DNA of 64,000 bases, from positions 60,406-124,405 of the forward strand of contig JACKOW010000012.1 of NCBI GenBank assembly GCA_024234055.1. Direction: 5' to 3'. The notes under the pieces were generated by a model. It saw only the letters and a program-made list of their open reading frames with translations. It was not told the origin of the DNA and searched no databases. The DNA is from Rhodanobacteraceae bacterium (GTDB lineage: Bacteria; Pseudomonadota; Gammaproteobacteria; Xanthomonadales; SZUA-5). How positions within the stretch are numbered: position 1 is the stretch's first letter; each line of letters begins with the position of its first letter. Positions 34,728 through 44,245 of the stretch are shown here, piece after piece. The position numbers and the translations under genes are program-made.

Positions 34728-35588
34728 TCAGGTATCCCAGATGCGTGGCCGCTGGGCGACGCGACCGATCACGGTCGGCCGCAGCAGCCGCCAGAGGTCT
34801 TCTAGCAAGGCACGTACCAACTCGGCCGAGGCGCCTAGGGCTCGCACCATCAGCAGTTCGATCGGTGCCGGCAGCCAGCTGATGCCTGCCGCCAGGCCAT
34901 GCGAAGCAGCCCGCGCGCGCAAGGCCTCGATCAAGGCTTCAGCGTGCTCCTTCAAGTCCGGGGCGGCGGCCCACAACGTGGCCGTCACTGGATGTCCGGC
35001 CAGACCCAGCGGCGAGCGCATCAGCGGGTCGTCGGCGCCCAGATCGGCGCGCTCGCAGCAGCGCTCGCGGCCCTGGCGCCACAGACTCAGATGCTGGCGC
35101 CAGCGGCCTTCAGTCCAGTGCTCCCCGGCAGCAACACGCCCGAACTGGGTGATGTCCCAGCCGATCATGCGGGCGCTGCCGGCCAGCTGGATGTGGAGCT
35201 GCTGCTCCGCCTGGGCGGCGTCGAACAGGATGGCTTCCTGCGGCAGCCATTCCAGACAGGCATTCTCGGCGACCGCCAACTGCACCGACTGGCGCGCGCC
35301 CCCGCGGCGGCCGTGGTACCACTTGGCCGCGCCCGGGGTGGTGATCAGGGCGTGGGCGCCTGCGTCCAGGGCGATGTCCATCTCCAGCACATCGCCGCCA
35401 GCAATGCCGCCGGGTGGATGCAGCAGCAGGGCATGGGCGATCTGCGGACCTTCCGGATACAGCAAGCGCTGCACCCGCAGCGGGCCCAGATGACGGTTCT
35501 GCACCATCCGGGTGCAATTACCGTGATCGGACGCCAGCCGCAATTGCAGCGAAGCCAGCCAGGGTGGAGCTGAGAGTGCGAGGTCCAT
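34728..35588 (-). CDS. ureD: Urease accessory protein UreD
   Basis: A 286-residue UreD/UreH with the typical blocks LLYPEGPQIAHALLLHPPGG, GAHALITTPGAAKWY and ENACLEWLPQEAILFD. It is the scaffold that binds apo-urease and UreF/UreG, and is the first gene of the operon, in the order D-A-(HPGH)-B-C-E-F-G. The ATG at 35588 is preferred; a TTG nine codons upstream is the only other option and neither has a strong ribosome site. The promoter must lie in 35589-35755, where no clear boxes were found. Confidence 0.93.
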   Translation of the reverse strand: MDLALSAPPWLASLQLRLASDHGNCTRMVQNRHLGPLRVQRLLYPEGPQIAHALLLHPPGGIAGGDVLEMDIALDAGAHALITTPGAAKWYHGRRGGARQSVQLAVAENACLEWLPQEAILFDAAQAEQQLHIQLAGSARMIGWDITQFGRVAAGEHWTEGRWRQHLSLWRQGRERCCERADLGADDPLMRSPLGLAGHPVTATLWAAAPDLKEHAEALIEALRARAASHGLAAGISWLPAPIELLMVRALGASAELVRALLEDLWRLLRPTVIGRVAQRPRIWDT

Positions 35589-35755
35589 GGCCCGATGAGG
35601 CAACAAGCGGGCCAAGCCTTGCCATCGGGACAGCGCCTACTCTGGGCAGGGCCTTGCCTGGAAACTCACGGTGCCATCGATCACACACTGGTGAATCTGG
35701 GTGCTGCCGGTCTTCACGGGGCCGCAGAGTTCGCCCTGAGTTCCGGCCCGATCCG

Positions 35756-36601
35756 CTATCGCGCAGCCCAACTGCTGAAGTCGCGCCCGCTGCGATCGCG
35801 ACGGCTGGAATCCGCGCCTCGCGCCAACAGCAGGGCCATGGTCTGCGTCTGCCTGTTCTGGGCGGCCACCATCAAGGCCGTCATGCCCTGTGTTTCGACG
35901 GCATCGATCTCGGCGCCGCGGTCGAGTAGCGGTGCCACAGCGGGAGCACAGGCCGCAGCGGCCAGCAGCAGCGGAGTGTTGCCGTTGCGGTCCCTCGCAT
36001 CGACTCGGGCACCCGCCGCCAGCAGTTGTGACACAGGGTCGATTCGGCAGCTGGCTACGGCGTGGTGAAGTGCGGTCCAGCCGCGCACCGATGCCGCGTC
36101 GATGTTGGCACCAGACCGCAGCAGCAGCGCCAGCGCGGAACCGTCTTCCTGGTCGGCTGCCAAGGCCAGAGCCGCGACGCCGGCCCGATTGGCGAGATTG
36201 ACCTGCGCGCCCTGGTCCAGCAGATAGGCCAGCACGTCGATGTGGCCTTGTCGTGCCGCCAGCGCAAGGGCGGTGCTGCCATCCGCGAGCGGCGCATCTA
36301 CATCGGCTCCGGCCTCGACCAGATGACGAACGCAGGCGGTCAATCCCTGATACGCCGACCGCAGCAGCGGAATGGTCAATTCATCCCGCTGCTGCGCCGG
36401 GACTGTGGTGGGCAGCAGCTGCGGCAATGCCGCGCAATTGCCTGTTCGCACGGCCTCGCCGATCGCGACACCGATGTCGACTCGGGGTTGAGCCGTGATG
36501 TCGCCTCGTGATGCTGGCAACTGGCAGGCACAGAGAAGCGAGCAGAGCGCCAGCAGCACCAGCGCCCGGCAGGCCAGGGCACCCGGCTCACTCAAAGCCA
36601 T
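35756..36601 (-). CDS. Ankyrin-repeat lipoprotein
   Basis: A 281-residue envelope protein. The N-terminal helix ends LCSLLCACQ, a lipobox with Cys at about 26, so it should be lipid-anchored. Five to six ankyrin repeats follow from about residue 75 (for example DGSTALALAARQGHIDVLAY and RGWTALHHAVAS). No enzymatic motif. It overlaps the end of the upstream secreted-protein gene by 14 bases, so the two are probably one transcript. Protein-protein interaction at the periplasmic face is the likely role. Confidence 0.85.
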   Translation of the reverse strand: MALSEPGALACRALVLLALCSLLCACQLPASRGDITAQPRVDIGVAIGEAVRTGNCAALPQLLPTTVPAQQRDELTIPLLRSAYQGLTACVRHLVEAGADVDAPLADGSTALALAARQGHIDVLAYLLDQGAQVNLANRAGVAALALAADQEDGSALALLLRSGANIDAASVRGWTALHHAVASCRIDPVSQLLAAGARVDARDRNGNTPLLLAAAACAPAVAPLLDRGAEIDAVETQGMTALMVAAQNRQTQTMALLLARGADSSRRDRSGRDFSSWAAR

Positions 36602-38291
36602 CGCCGAACACCGGATCGGGCACGCCGCTGTAGCTCAGTTCCAGACGTGCCGAATACAGCACGGTCGGCTTGCGATCGCCCTTGACGTACACCACCAGAT
36701 CCAGATCGTCGGTCATCGGCGTGCCGTTTGAAGACACGTTGGTGTTCGGATTCACGGCGATGAAGGGGTTGAAGTTGTAATCCACCCAGGCCCGGGAATC
36801 GGTCAGCGGGCTGCCGCCGGGCACGCTCCAGTCGAGCAGATTGATCACGGTTGTGGTACGGGCGCCGATTTCGTACTTGATGTTGTCCTGCTGGAAGGGC
36901 GGCGGACTGCACGGGATCAGCGGAATCTCCAGCCCGGGAATGTCCTGGCCAAACTTGTTGGATCGCAGCCGCCAGCGCGGGCCGGAGACTAGGGCACCCA
37001 GACTGCCGTCATCCACTGGCAGCTGAGCGCCGCCCAGCGCATAGGACCATTCGAAGGGGTCGCGATCGATGGTGGTGTACCAGGCGTTGGTAAAGCCCCC
37101 GGTCAGGTCCGAGGAGAAGGGCATGGGATCGGCGGTCGGAGTCATGAAATCACCGTTCTGCATGACGCTGCCGGCCGGCAGGAAGTCGCCGTCGCCCTCG
37201 TAGCAGTCGCGAGCCGAGTACAGGAAGGAACCGACCGCAATGGCCCGCGGCAGCACGCCATTGGAACTCGGAATGCGACCGGTGGCGCCCTCGTTCTCCA
37301 GATCTTCGGGTCGCAGCTGGTCGTTGGGGTTGTTGGTGATCCAGTGGTCCACGATCAGGCGGGCCCGGGTCACCGCAAAGCTGGCGCCCGGCACTTTCCA
37401 CTCGGCCGGCAGCGGGATGCGCGCATAGATGCGGATGTCGTTCGGGCGTTTCACCAGATTGCCCCAGCGATACAGTGCCTTGCCATCGTCCTTTTCGGTG
37501 ATGCCGTAGCTGCTGCTGGCCGCGATGTTATCGAGTACCGTGCTCTCGTTGGCGGTCAGTTCGGCCGGCGTGCCATCCAGGCCCATGGTGATCGGGATAT
37601 TGGTCAGCTCGCCGTTCTGGATCAGTCGCAGATTGTTGTCGAGTTTGCGACAGCGCAGGGGCTGGCCCGGATTGTTGGGGTCTGGAATGGGATTGCCAGT
37701 GGCCGGATCGATCAGCGGCGGCTGCAATCCGGTGCTCAGGATCAGCGGGTTGTACGGAATCACCTCATGACAGGTCAGGATGTGCTCCATCACCGAGTAG
37801 TGCTCGGTATCGCACTTGACCGCTTCACCGCCAATGCCGGCACACCAGGTGCCCAGCGGCGGTGCCACCCGGAAGGTGTCGGTGGCGGCGTCGGCAATCA
37901 GCAGACCCGGATCCATGGTGACGGGATCCACATAGGGTCCGACCCAACCTTCCACGTAGTCGTTGTCGCGTACCTTGGGCGCGGCGCCGACAAAATCGCT
38001 GACATAGAAGCCGAATGCGCTGTCGAGGGCATACAGCCCCGTTCCCGGGGTTTGACCGCCCTGCGGCGGAGGAATGTCAGGCGGGCAGGGCGATGTGCCG
38101 GGAAAAGTTGCCGTGCCGGCGGGGGTGCACAAGATGGTGGGATCGGTGCCCACCGTGCTGCCGTCGAAGGCCCCCAGGATGTCGCCCAGCTGGAATACGT
38201 GGGTGGGTGAGGTGTAGTCCGTGGCCTGGGCGGCGCTGACGCTGAGCAGTGCGATGGTGCAGGCTGAGCAGATCGATCGTAACGTGTTCAT
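36588..38291 (-). CDS. Secreted protein of unknown function ending FGDGFE
   Basis: A 567-residue exported protein with signal peptide at about 1-23 (ending SAAQA). The mature part is rich in Pro, Gly, Asp and Asn with several Cys pairs (RDCYEGD, IPCSPPP), and contains no domain I recognise. The last residues are PVFGDGFE, the same F-x-D-G-F-E motif as in the secreted protein at 6691. The ATG at 38291 follows AGGGGAAAA. It overlaps the ankyrin lipoprotein downstream. An FNR-type palindrome lies 109 bases upstream, shared with the divergent permease. Confidence 0.7.
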   Translation of the reverse strand: MNTLRSICSACTIALLSVSAAQATDYTSPTHVFQLGDILGAFDGSTVGTDPTILCTPAGTATFPGTSPCPPDIPPPQGGQTPGTGLYALDSAFGFYVSDFVGAAPKVRDNDYVEGWVGPYVDPVTMDPGLLIADAATDTFRVAPPLGTWCAGIGGEAVKCDTEHYSVMEHILTCHEVIPYNPLILSTGLQPPLIDPATGNPIPDPNNPGQPLRCRKLDNNLRLIQNGELTNIPITMGLDGTPAELTANESTVLDNIAASSSYGITEKDDGKALYRWGNLVKRPNDIRIYARIPLPAEWKVPGASFAVTRARLIVDHWITNNPNDQLRPEDLENEGATGRIPSSNGVLPRAIAVGSFLYSARDCYEGDGDFLPAGSVMQNGDFMTPTADPMPFSSDLTGGFTNAWYTTIDRDPFEWSYALGGAQLPVDDGSLGALVSGPRWRLRSNKFGQDIPGLEIPLIPCSPPPFQQDNIKYEIGARTTTVINLLDWSVPGGSPLTDSRAWVDYNFNPFIAVNPNTNVSSNGTPMTDDLDLVVYVKGDRKPTVLYSARLELSYSGVPDPVFGDGFE

Positions 38292-38399
38292 GCGTTTTCC
38301 CCTGTCAATGCTGAGCAGGAGGCCGCGACCGTCAAGCGCCAGCGGCATCCTGCTACGGTGCAATATGACAACACCCTACATTAGGGACGAATAAAGTAG

Positions 38400-38413
38400 T
38401 TGATCTCGATCAA
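38400..38413. promoter_or_regulatory. Perfect FNR/Anr-type box
   Basis: TTGATCTCGATCAA, 10 of 10 to TTGAT-N4-ATCAA, embedded in an 18-base perfect palindrome (AGTTGATC/GATCAACT). Its centre lies 74 bases before the permease start at 38481 and 115 bases before the divergent secreted-protein start. A -10-like TGTAAC lies 30 bases from the centre toward the permease. Confidence 0.7.
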
Positions 38414-38480
38414 CTAGCCCGCATTCGGACCAGCCCTGTAACGGGCAATAATCCGGCGTTTGGACTTGGGAGTGACCGCG

Positions 38481-39773
38481 ATGCTGCAGTCCTGGTTTGC
38501 GCTGCGAGCACATGGCAGCTCGCTGAAGACCGAGTGCCTGGCGGGCCTGACGACCTTTCTGGCGATGGCCTACATCGTGTTCGTCAACCCGGAGATTCTG
38601 GCCGCCGCGGGAATGCCGAAAGAGGCCGTATTCGTGGCCACCTGCCTGGCGGCCGCCTTCGGCTCGATGCTGATGGGGCTGTACGCCAACTACCCGATCG
38701 CGATGGCGCCGGGCATGGGCCTGAACGCGTACTTCGCCTTCACCGTGGTGGGCACGTTGGGCTACAGCTGGCAGACTGCGCTGGGCGCCGTGTTCCTCTC
38801 GGGTTGTCTGATCATTGCCGTCAGTCTGTTCCGGGTGCGCGAGTGGATCATCAACGCCATCCCGCGCTCGCTGAAACTGGCGATCTCGGCCGGCATCGGC
38901 CTGTTCCTCGCGATCATCGGCCTGAAGAACGCCGGCATCATCGTCGGCAGCCCGGCCACGCTGGTCACGCTCGGTGATCTGCACGCACCCGGTACGCTGC
39001 TGGCCATCGCCGGTCTGCTGCTGATCATCGGTCTGGAAGCGCGCAAGCTCACCGGCGGAATCGTCATCGGCATCCTCGCCGTCACCGTGGCCGCGGTCGC
39101 TCTGGGCATCACCCCGTTCAACGGCGTGTTCGCGGCGCCGCCGTCAATTGCACCAGTCTTTCTGCAACTCGATATCGCCGGTGCGCTCCACGCCGGACTG
39201 ATCGCGGTGGTCCTGACCTTCTTCCTGGTCGAGCTCTTCGATGCCACCGGCACGCTGATCGGTGTCAGCCACCGTGCCGGGCTGCTGGATGCCGAGGGCC
39301 GACTGCCGAGATTGAAGAAAGCCCTGCTGGCCGATTCCACGGCCATTGCGGCCGGCTCTTTGCTGGGCACCTCGTCGACCACCGCCTACATCGAGAGCGC
39401 CGCCGGCACCGCGGTCGGTGGCCGCACCGGCCTGACCGCCGTGGTGGTCGGCCTGTTGTTCCTCGCGGCCCTGTTCCTGGCGCCGCTGGCCGGCACGGTC
39501 CCGGCCTTCGCCACCGCACCCGCCCTGATCTACGTGGCCGTGCTGATGACGCGGGCGCTGGCGGAGATCGACTGGGAAGATCTGTCCGAATCGGCGCCGG
39601 CCTTCATCTGCGCCATCAGCATGCCCCTGACCTTCTCCATCGCCCACGGCATCGCCTTCGGCTTCATCAGCTACGCCGCCATCAAGCTGATCGCCGGTCG
39701 CGCCGGCGAAGTGCCGATCACGGTGTGGGTGCTGGCCGCGGTGTTCGTGGGCAAGTTTGCATGGCTGGGGTGA
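38481..39773 (+). CDS. NCS2-family purine permease (AdeQ/GhxP-like)
   Basis: A 430-residue inner-membrane transporter with about 12-14 helices. Typical segments of the adenine/guanine/hypoxanthine group (AzgA-like) are present: TECLAGLTTFLAMAYIVFVN, the MAPGMGLNAYFAF loop, FDATGTLIGVSHRAGL and GTSSTTAYIESAAGTAVGGR. It should bring in purine bases with protons. The ATG at 38481 follows GGGAGTG. A purine source would fit nitrogen scavenging alongside urease, as uric acid and purines degrade to urea, but no purine catabolic gene is in view. An FNR-type box lies upstream. Confidence 0.9.
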   Translation: MLQSWFALRAHGSSLKTECLAGLTTFLAMAYIVFVNPEILAAAGMPKEAVFVATCLAAAFGSMLMGLYANYPIAMAPGMGLNAYFAFTVVGTLGYSWQTALGAVFLSGCLIIAVSLFRVREWIINAIPRSLKLAISAGIGLFLAIIGLKNAGIIVGSPATLVTLGDLHAPGTLLAIAGLLLIIGLEARKLTGGIVIGILAVTVAAVALGITPFNGVFAAPPSIAPVFLQLDIAGALHAGLIAVVLTFFLVELFDATGTLIGVSHRAGLLDAEGRLPRLKKALLADSTAIAAGSLLGTSSTTAYIESAAGTAVGGRTGLTAVVVGLLFLAALFLAPLAGTVPAFATAPALIYVAVLMTRALAEIDWEDLSESAPAFICAISMPLTFSIAHGIAFGFISYAAIKLIAGRAGEVPITVWVLAAVFVGKFAWLG

Positions 39774-39861
39774 ACGTCATGCGCCCGAGTGCTGCTACTC
39801 CCTTCCCGATGTTTGGCGAGGGTCCCGGGCGTTCCCTGCGACATTCGGTCGCAGGCCATGG

Positions 39862-39875
39862 TTGATCGAGCTCAC
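39862..39875 (+). promoter_or_regulatory. Imperfect FNR-like box before the TonB receptor
   Basis: TTGATCGAGCTCAC keeps the full left half and three of five bases of the right. A -10-like TAGATT starts 30 bases from its centre. The receptor starts at 39934. Weaker than the other two boxes, but with the same geometry. Confidence 0.4.
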
Positions 39876-39933
39876 TAGAGTACGGCCGGGGCGAAACCTA
39901 GATTCGCCTGTCTGCTGATCGATGGAGTGAGCG

Positions 39934-42177
39934 ATGCGAGTTTCGATGTCTGTGCTGGCGACGGCCCTGCTGGTCGCGACCAGGACTTTGTTGGCGGCGC
40001 CGATAGAACTGGAGCGGGTGGAAGTTGAAGGTCAGCGGATTGACCCGGTTCCGACCCCGGCAGGCAGGGTCGACGATGCAAGGATGGCGCCAGCGCGGAG
40101 CACTACCGCCGACAGCGCCAGCTTGCTGCGTGATGTGCCGGGGTTGAACCTCAGATCCGCAGGCGGCACCAGCAGTCTGCCGGTGATCTTGGGTCTGGGC
40201 GGGGATCGCGTGCGCACCACGGTGGACGGCATGGACCTGGTTGCCTCATGCCCGAATCACATGAACCCGCCGCTGTCCTACCTGGATCCGGCTGCGATCG
40301 GTCGGATTCAGGTCTACGCCGGCATCACCCCGGTCAGTGCTGGTGGCGACAGCATCGCCGGCAGCATCGTGGTGGAAACGCGCGGTCCGCGCTTTGTCGA
40401 AGCCGGCGCCGAGCCCGAGTGGCGTGGCGAGGCGGGCTTGGGCTATCGCGACAATGGCGCCGCCTGGCGTAGCGATCTGTATCTGGCCTATGCCGGCGAG
40501 CGCTTTGCCGCCAGTTACAGCGGAGCGCATGCACAATCGGACAACTACAGCGCCGGCGGCGACTTCAAGACCAGCACGATGACTGGCCGCGATGGTCACA
40601 CCCTGCCGCTGGACGAGGTGGGATCGAGTGCCTATGAGACCAACAACCATGCGCTGACGCTGGCCTGGCGCGGGCGCGATCAGTTGATCGAGGCCCAGTT
40701 CGGTTATCAGGACACACCCTTCCAGGGCTATCCGAACCAGCGCATGGACATGGTCGACAACCGGCAGCAGCGCATGAATCTGCGCTATCTCGGCGATCTG
40801 GACCGGGGCACGCTGGAGGTACGTGCCTATCACGAGGAGGTCGAGCACCGCATGAACTTCGGGCCGGACCGGCGCTTCTGGTACGGGTCCAATGCCGGCA
40901 GCGGCAGTCCGTGCTCGCCGATTCGCTTCATGGGTGACCCAGCGGGCAGTTGCGCCGCCGGCATGCCGATGAACACCGACAGCAGCACCACCGGCGCCAC
41001 GCTGCATCTGGATCTGCCGCTGCAGGGCGAGGATCTGGCGCGTCTCGGTGTCGAGTGGCAGCGCTATCGCCTGGATGATTACTGGCCAGCGTCTGGCGGC
41101 GCGATGGGCCCGGGCATCTTCACCAACATCCGCGATGGCGAGCGCGATCGCCACGCGCTGTTTGCCGAGTGGGAAGCGCACCCGGCTGCCCGCTGGACCA
41201 CGATGCTGGGCCTGCGCTACGAGGGCCTGAGTACCGATGCCGGCGAAGTGCAGGGCTACAGTGCCGCGCCGATGGCCATGGGCAACCAGGCTGCCGAGGC
41301 CGCGGCCTTCAACGCACTGGATCGCAAGCGCACAGACCACCACTGGAATCTGGCGGCCTCGGCACGCTATGACCTGACCGAGACCCAGGTGCTGGAGTTT
41401 GGCCTGGCCCGCCGGGAGCGTTCGCCCAATCTCTATGAGCGCTATGCCTGGTCGACCTGGGCCATGGCTGCCTCAATGAACAACACGGTGGGTGATGGTA
41501 ATGGTTATGTTGGCGATCCGGCTTTGCGACCGGAGACCGCTTACACCGCCTCCGCCACCTGGCGCTGGCAGTCTGCCGACGCAGCGCGGCACCTGGAGCT
41601 GACACCCTTTTACACCCGGGTCAACGACTACATCGACGCGGTGCCGGTCGGAGTGTTCCGCGTGGATCAGTTCAACGTGCTGCGCTGGGCCAATCAATCG
41701 GCACGATTGTGGGGTTTGAACCTGACGGCGCAAGCGCGCCTGACCGAGACGGCAGGCCTGGGCATCCTGGATCTGAGTGCGCGTCTGCAATGGCAGCGTG
41801 GCGAGAACCGCGATACCGGCGAAGATCTCTACCAGCAGATGCCGGCCAGTGCCCGGCTGACCCTGGCGCAATCCCGTGGCCGATGGACCAGCGCATTGGA
41901 ATGGGAACTGGTCAGTGCCAAGACCCGGGTGTCGGGCGTGCGCAACGAGATTCCCACGACAGGTTATGGTCTGTTGCATTTGCGTGGCGGCTATGCCTGG
42001 ACGCAGGTGCGCATCGATGCTGGCATCGACAATCTGCTCGATCGCAATTACGACCTGCCGCTGGGCGGTGCCTATGTGGGGCAGGGCATGACCATGAGCT
42101 TGAACGGCATCCCCTGGGGTATTGCCGTGCCGGGCGCGGGCCGCACCGCCTACGTCGGGGTGCGGGTGAATTGGTGA
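39934..42177 (+). CDS. TonB-dependent copper receptor (NosA/OprC-like)
   Basis: A 747-residue outer-membrane receptor. Signal peptide about 1-22; plug domain about 55-165 with the motif CPNHMNPPLSYLDP (residues 106-119), whose Cys-x-x-x-Met pair is the copper site of OprC and NosA; 22-strand barrel after that, ending in TAYVGVRVNW with the terminal aromatic Trp. Met-rich loops (CAAGMPMN, APMAMGNQ) support copper handling. NosA supplies copper for nitrous oxide reductase in denitrifiers; no nos genes are in view. The start follows GGAGTGAG. An FNR-like box upstream and the RegBA genes downstream suggest redox control. Confidence 0.87.
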   Translation: MRVSMSVLATALLVATRTLLAAPIELERVEVEGQRIDPVPTPAGRVDDARMAPARSTTADSASLLRDVPGLNLRSAGGTSSLPVILGLGGDRVRTTVDGMDLVASCPNHMNPPLSYLDPAAIGRIQVYAGITPVSAGGDSIAGSIVVETRGPRFVEAGAEPEWRGEAGLGYRDNGAAWRSDLYLAYAGERFAASYSGAHAQSDNYSAGGDFKTSTMTGRDGHTLPLDEVGSSAYETNNHALTLAWRGRDQLIEAQFGYQDTPFQGYPNQRMDMVDNRQQRMNLRYLGDLDRGTLEVRAYHEEVEHRMNFGPDRRFWYGSNAGSGSPCSPIRFMGDPAGSCAAGMPMNTDSSTTGATLHLDLPLQGEDLARLGVEWQRYRLDDYWPASGGAMGPGIFTNIRDGERDRHALFAEWEAHPAARWTTMLGLRYEGLSTDAGEVQGYSAAPMAMGNQAAEAAAFNALDRKRTDHHWNLAASARYDLTETQVLEFGLARRERSPNLYERYAWSTWAMAASMNNTVGDGNGYVGDPALRPETAYTASATWRWQSADAARHLELTPFYTRVNDYIDAVPVGVFRVDQFNVLRWANQSARLWGLNLTAQARLTETAGLGILDLSARLQWQRGENRDTGEDLYQQMPASARLTLAQSRGRWTSALEWELVSAKTRVSGVRNEIPTTGYGLLHLRGGYAWTQVRIDAGIDNLLDRNYDLPLGGAYVGQGMTMSLNGIPWGIAVPGAGRTAYVGVRVNW

Positions 42178-42234
42178 GCAACAATCTGCGGGAGTTCAGC
42201 CGGGTACCCGATCTGGCGCTTGCCAATTGACCGC

Positions 42235-42783
42235 TCACCCGCGTTCCGGTGCCGGACGCTTGCCCAGCTTGCGCTGCAAAGTGCGCCGATGCATGCCGAG
42301 CAAGCGGGCGCTGGCCGAGATATTGCCGCCGGTCGAGGTCAGTGCCTGCTGGATGTGCTCCCATTCCAGACGCTGCATTCGGGTCATCGAGGCCGGTACT
42401 TCATCGACTACCTCTGTTGCCGGTTCGCCGCTGATGGCGCGCAGAATGGCTTGAATGCTGGCGGGCTTGGGCAAGTAGTCGTCGGCGCCACGCTTGATGG
42501 CCTCAACAGCGGTGGCAACGCTGGCGTAGCCGGTCAGCAACACGATGACCATCTCCTCGGACAGCGCCCGCAGCGGTTCGATCAGGCGCAGCCCGGATTC
42601 GTCGGCCAGCTTGAGATCGACCAGTGCCGCATCGGGGACGCGGGCGTCCGCGACACTCAACGCATGCTCGATGTCGTGGGCGATGCAGCTGCTGTGGCCA
42701 CGGCGCTGCAGTGAGCGCTGCAACTGCGTGGCATAGACCGGATCGTCGTCGACGATGAGGATGTGCAGGGTCTCGCTGTTCAT
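42235..42783 (-). CDS. regA: Redox response regulator RegA/PrrA/ActR
   Basis: A 182-residue regulator. The receiver (about 6-120) has VDDD, phosphoacceptor Asp56 in LVDLKLADESG and the lysine in YLPKP. The C-terminal Fis-type helix-turn-helix (EWEHIQQALTSTGGNISA and LGMHRRTLQRKLGKR) is nearly invariant in RegA/ActR/PrrA. The polyproline hinge usual in RegA is missing. The ATG at 42783 overlaps the regB stop (ATGA). The pair controls respiratory and energy genes in response to quinone redox state. Confidence 0.92.
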   Translation of the reverse strand: MNSETLHILIVDDDPVYATQLQRSLQRRGHSSCIAHDIEHALSVADARVPDAALVDLKLADESGLRLIEPLRALSEEMVIVLLTGYASVATAVEAIKRGADDYLPKPASIQAILRAISGEPATEVVDEVPASMTRMQRLEWEHIQQALTSTGGNISASARLLGMHRRTLQRKLGKRPAPERG

Positions 42784-44057
42784 TCGCACAAGCTGCTCAG
42801 TGGCACACGCAAACGGGTCATGGCGCCGTCGGCAGCCGATTGCAAGCTCAACTCGCCGCCGAGCCGCTCAACAGTTGCGTGCGACAGCGCCAGTCCTACT
42901 CCCAGACCTTCAGGCTTGCTGGTACCGAACAGTCGGTGCGTCAGCGGCTCGCGCGCCAGCGCATCCCCGCCGCGGTCGCGGATGACACCAATCAGATCGT
43001 CGTCTGCCACCTGCAACGTCAGTTCAATCGAGCTTTGACTGCGGCTGGCACTGGCATCGGCGGCATTGTCGAGCAAGGCCTGCAACAGATGCTCCAGTGC
43101 CGGGTCTGCGCGTACCTCGGTCTCCGGTAGCTCCACATCGCGCAACAACTGCATCGATGGACGCAGCAACTCCCAGCGTGAGATCACGCTGTCTATATAT
43201 TGATTGAGCGGCAGCCGCGCGTGTTCATCGGGATGGGCGTCGTGTACCAGTTTGCGCACCTGATCGCGGCAGTGGGCGACCAGCACGCGCGCTCGATTCA
43301 GATCCTCATGCAGCGTCGGGTTGCCGGCGTGGTCCTCGCTCAGGTCGTCAAGCAGCAGCGTCAGCGTGCCCAGCGGCGTGTTCAAGGTGTGCGCCATGGC
43401 GGCGGCATGGGTGGCCAGACCGAGAATGCCCTCGTCTCGTGCTGATTGTTCGCGCAAGCGTGCGATCTCGCGCTCGCGGGCATCGCGCAAGGCGGCCAGT
43501 TGCGTCAGCACCGCCACGAACACCACCGCCGACAGCGCGAAATTGACCGCCATGCCGGCCAGATGCAGGTCGAAGGTGCCGGAAATGCCGTGGATATGCG
43601 GCAGCGGCGGTCCAAGGATTGCCGCCGCGGCATAGCCTGCCGTCGCCATGACCGCCACCCACACGATATGCCGCACCGGCAATGCCAGCGTGGACAGGGC
43701 GATCGGCACCAGAAACAGGGACACGAAGGGATTCATCACGCCGCCGCTCCAGCCGATGGCCCAGCTCAGTTCGGAGATGTCCACGGCAAGGTGCAGCACG
43801 GCGAGCGCTGGTGTGCCCGGCAACGTCCGGCGGCGTAGCGTCAGATAGCCGTTGAAGCACACCAGCGCCACCACGCCTAGCCACAGCGGCCATGCTGGCA
43901 GCGGCAGCGCCAGCCAATGCAACGCCACCCAGATTGCCAGCGCCTGGCCCAGCGCGGCAAACCAGCGCAGTTGCATCAGCGTACGCAGGAAGGCGGGATC
44001 GATACGCTTGGAGCGGTCGGCGTTTGCCAATGGGAGATCAATCGCAAGAATGGACAC
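42780..44057 (-). CDS. regB: Redox sensor kinase RegB/PrrB/ActS
   Basis: A 425-residue membrane kinase with about six helices in 25-190. The quinone-binding heptad GGVMNPF is at 105-111. The phosphoacceptor is His223 in AHTLNTPLGTL, and the redox Cys263 (AHCRDQVRKL) is exactly 40 residues further, the same spacing as His225-Cys265 of Rhodobacter RegB. The ATPase domain ends in GLGVGLALSHATVERLGG. It senses the ubiquinone/ubiquinol ratio and disulfide state. The start is a GTG at 44057 with a poor ribosome site. Its redox role fits the nearby rquA and FNR boxes. Confidence 0.92.
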   Translation of the reverse strand: MSILAIDLPLANADRSKRIDPAFLRTLMQLRWFAALGQALAIWVALHWLALPLPAWPLWLGVVALVCFNGYLTLRRRTLPGTPALAVLHLAVDISELSWAIGWSGGVMNPFVSLFLVPIALSTLALPVRHIVWVAVMATAGYAAAAILGPPLPHIHGISGTFDLHLAGMAVNFALSAVVFVAVLTQLAALRDAREREIARLREQSARDEGILGLATHAAAMAHTLNTPLGTLTLLLDDLSEDHAGNPTLHEDLNRARVLVAHCRDQVRKLVHDAHPDEHARLPLNQYIDSVISRWELLRPSMQLLRDVELPETEVRADPALEHLLQALLDNAADASASRSQSSIELTLQVADDDLIGVIRDRGGDALAREPLTHRLFGTSKPEGLGVGLALSHATVERLGGELSLQSAADGAMTRLRVPLSSLCE

Positions 44058-44245
44058 ACGCAGGCGCGCAACTGCCGGCTAGGGGCAGCTGGCCTGCGAC
44101 CCGATTCAACCATATCGCAGTGGGGGCGCTGCAGGCAGGGTGCTGCGGCCAATCGTCGCAGGGACCTGCGCGAGGATGGGATGATTGAGCGCAAACATGG
44201 GTCCATCGGCGCTATGGTTCCGCACTTCCCAGAACTGCCCGTCGC

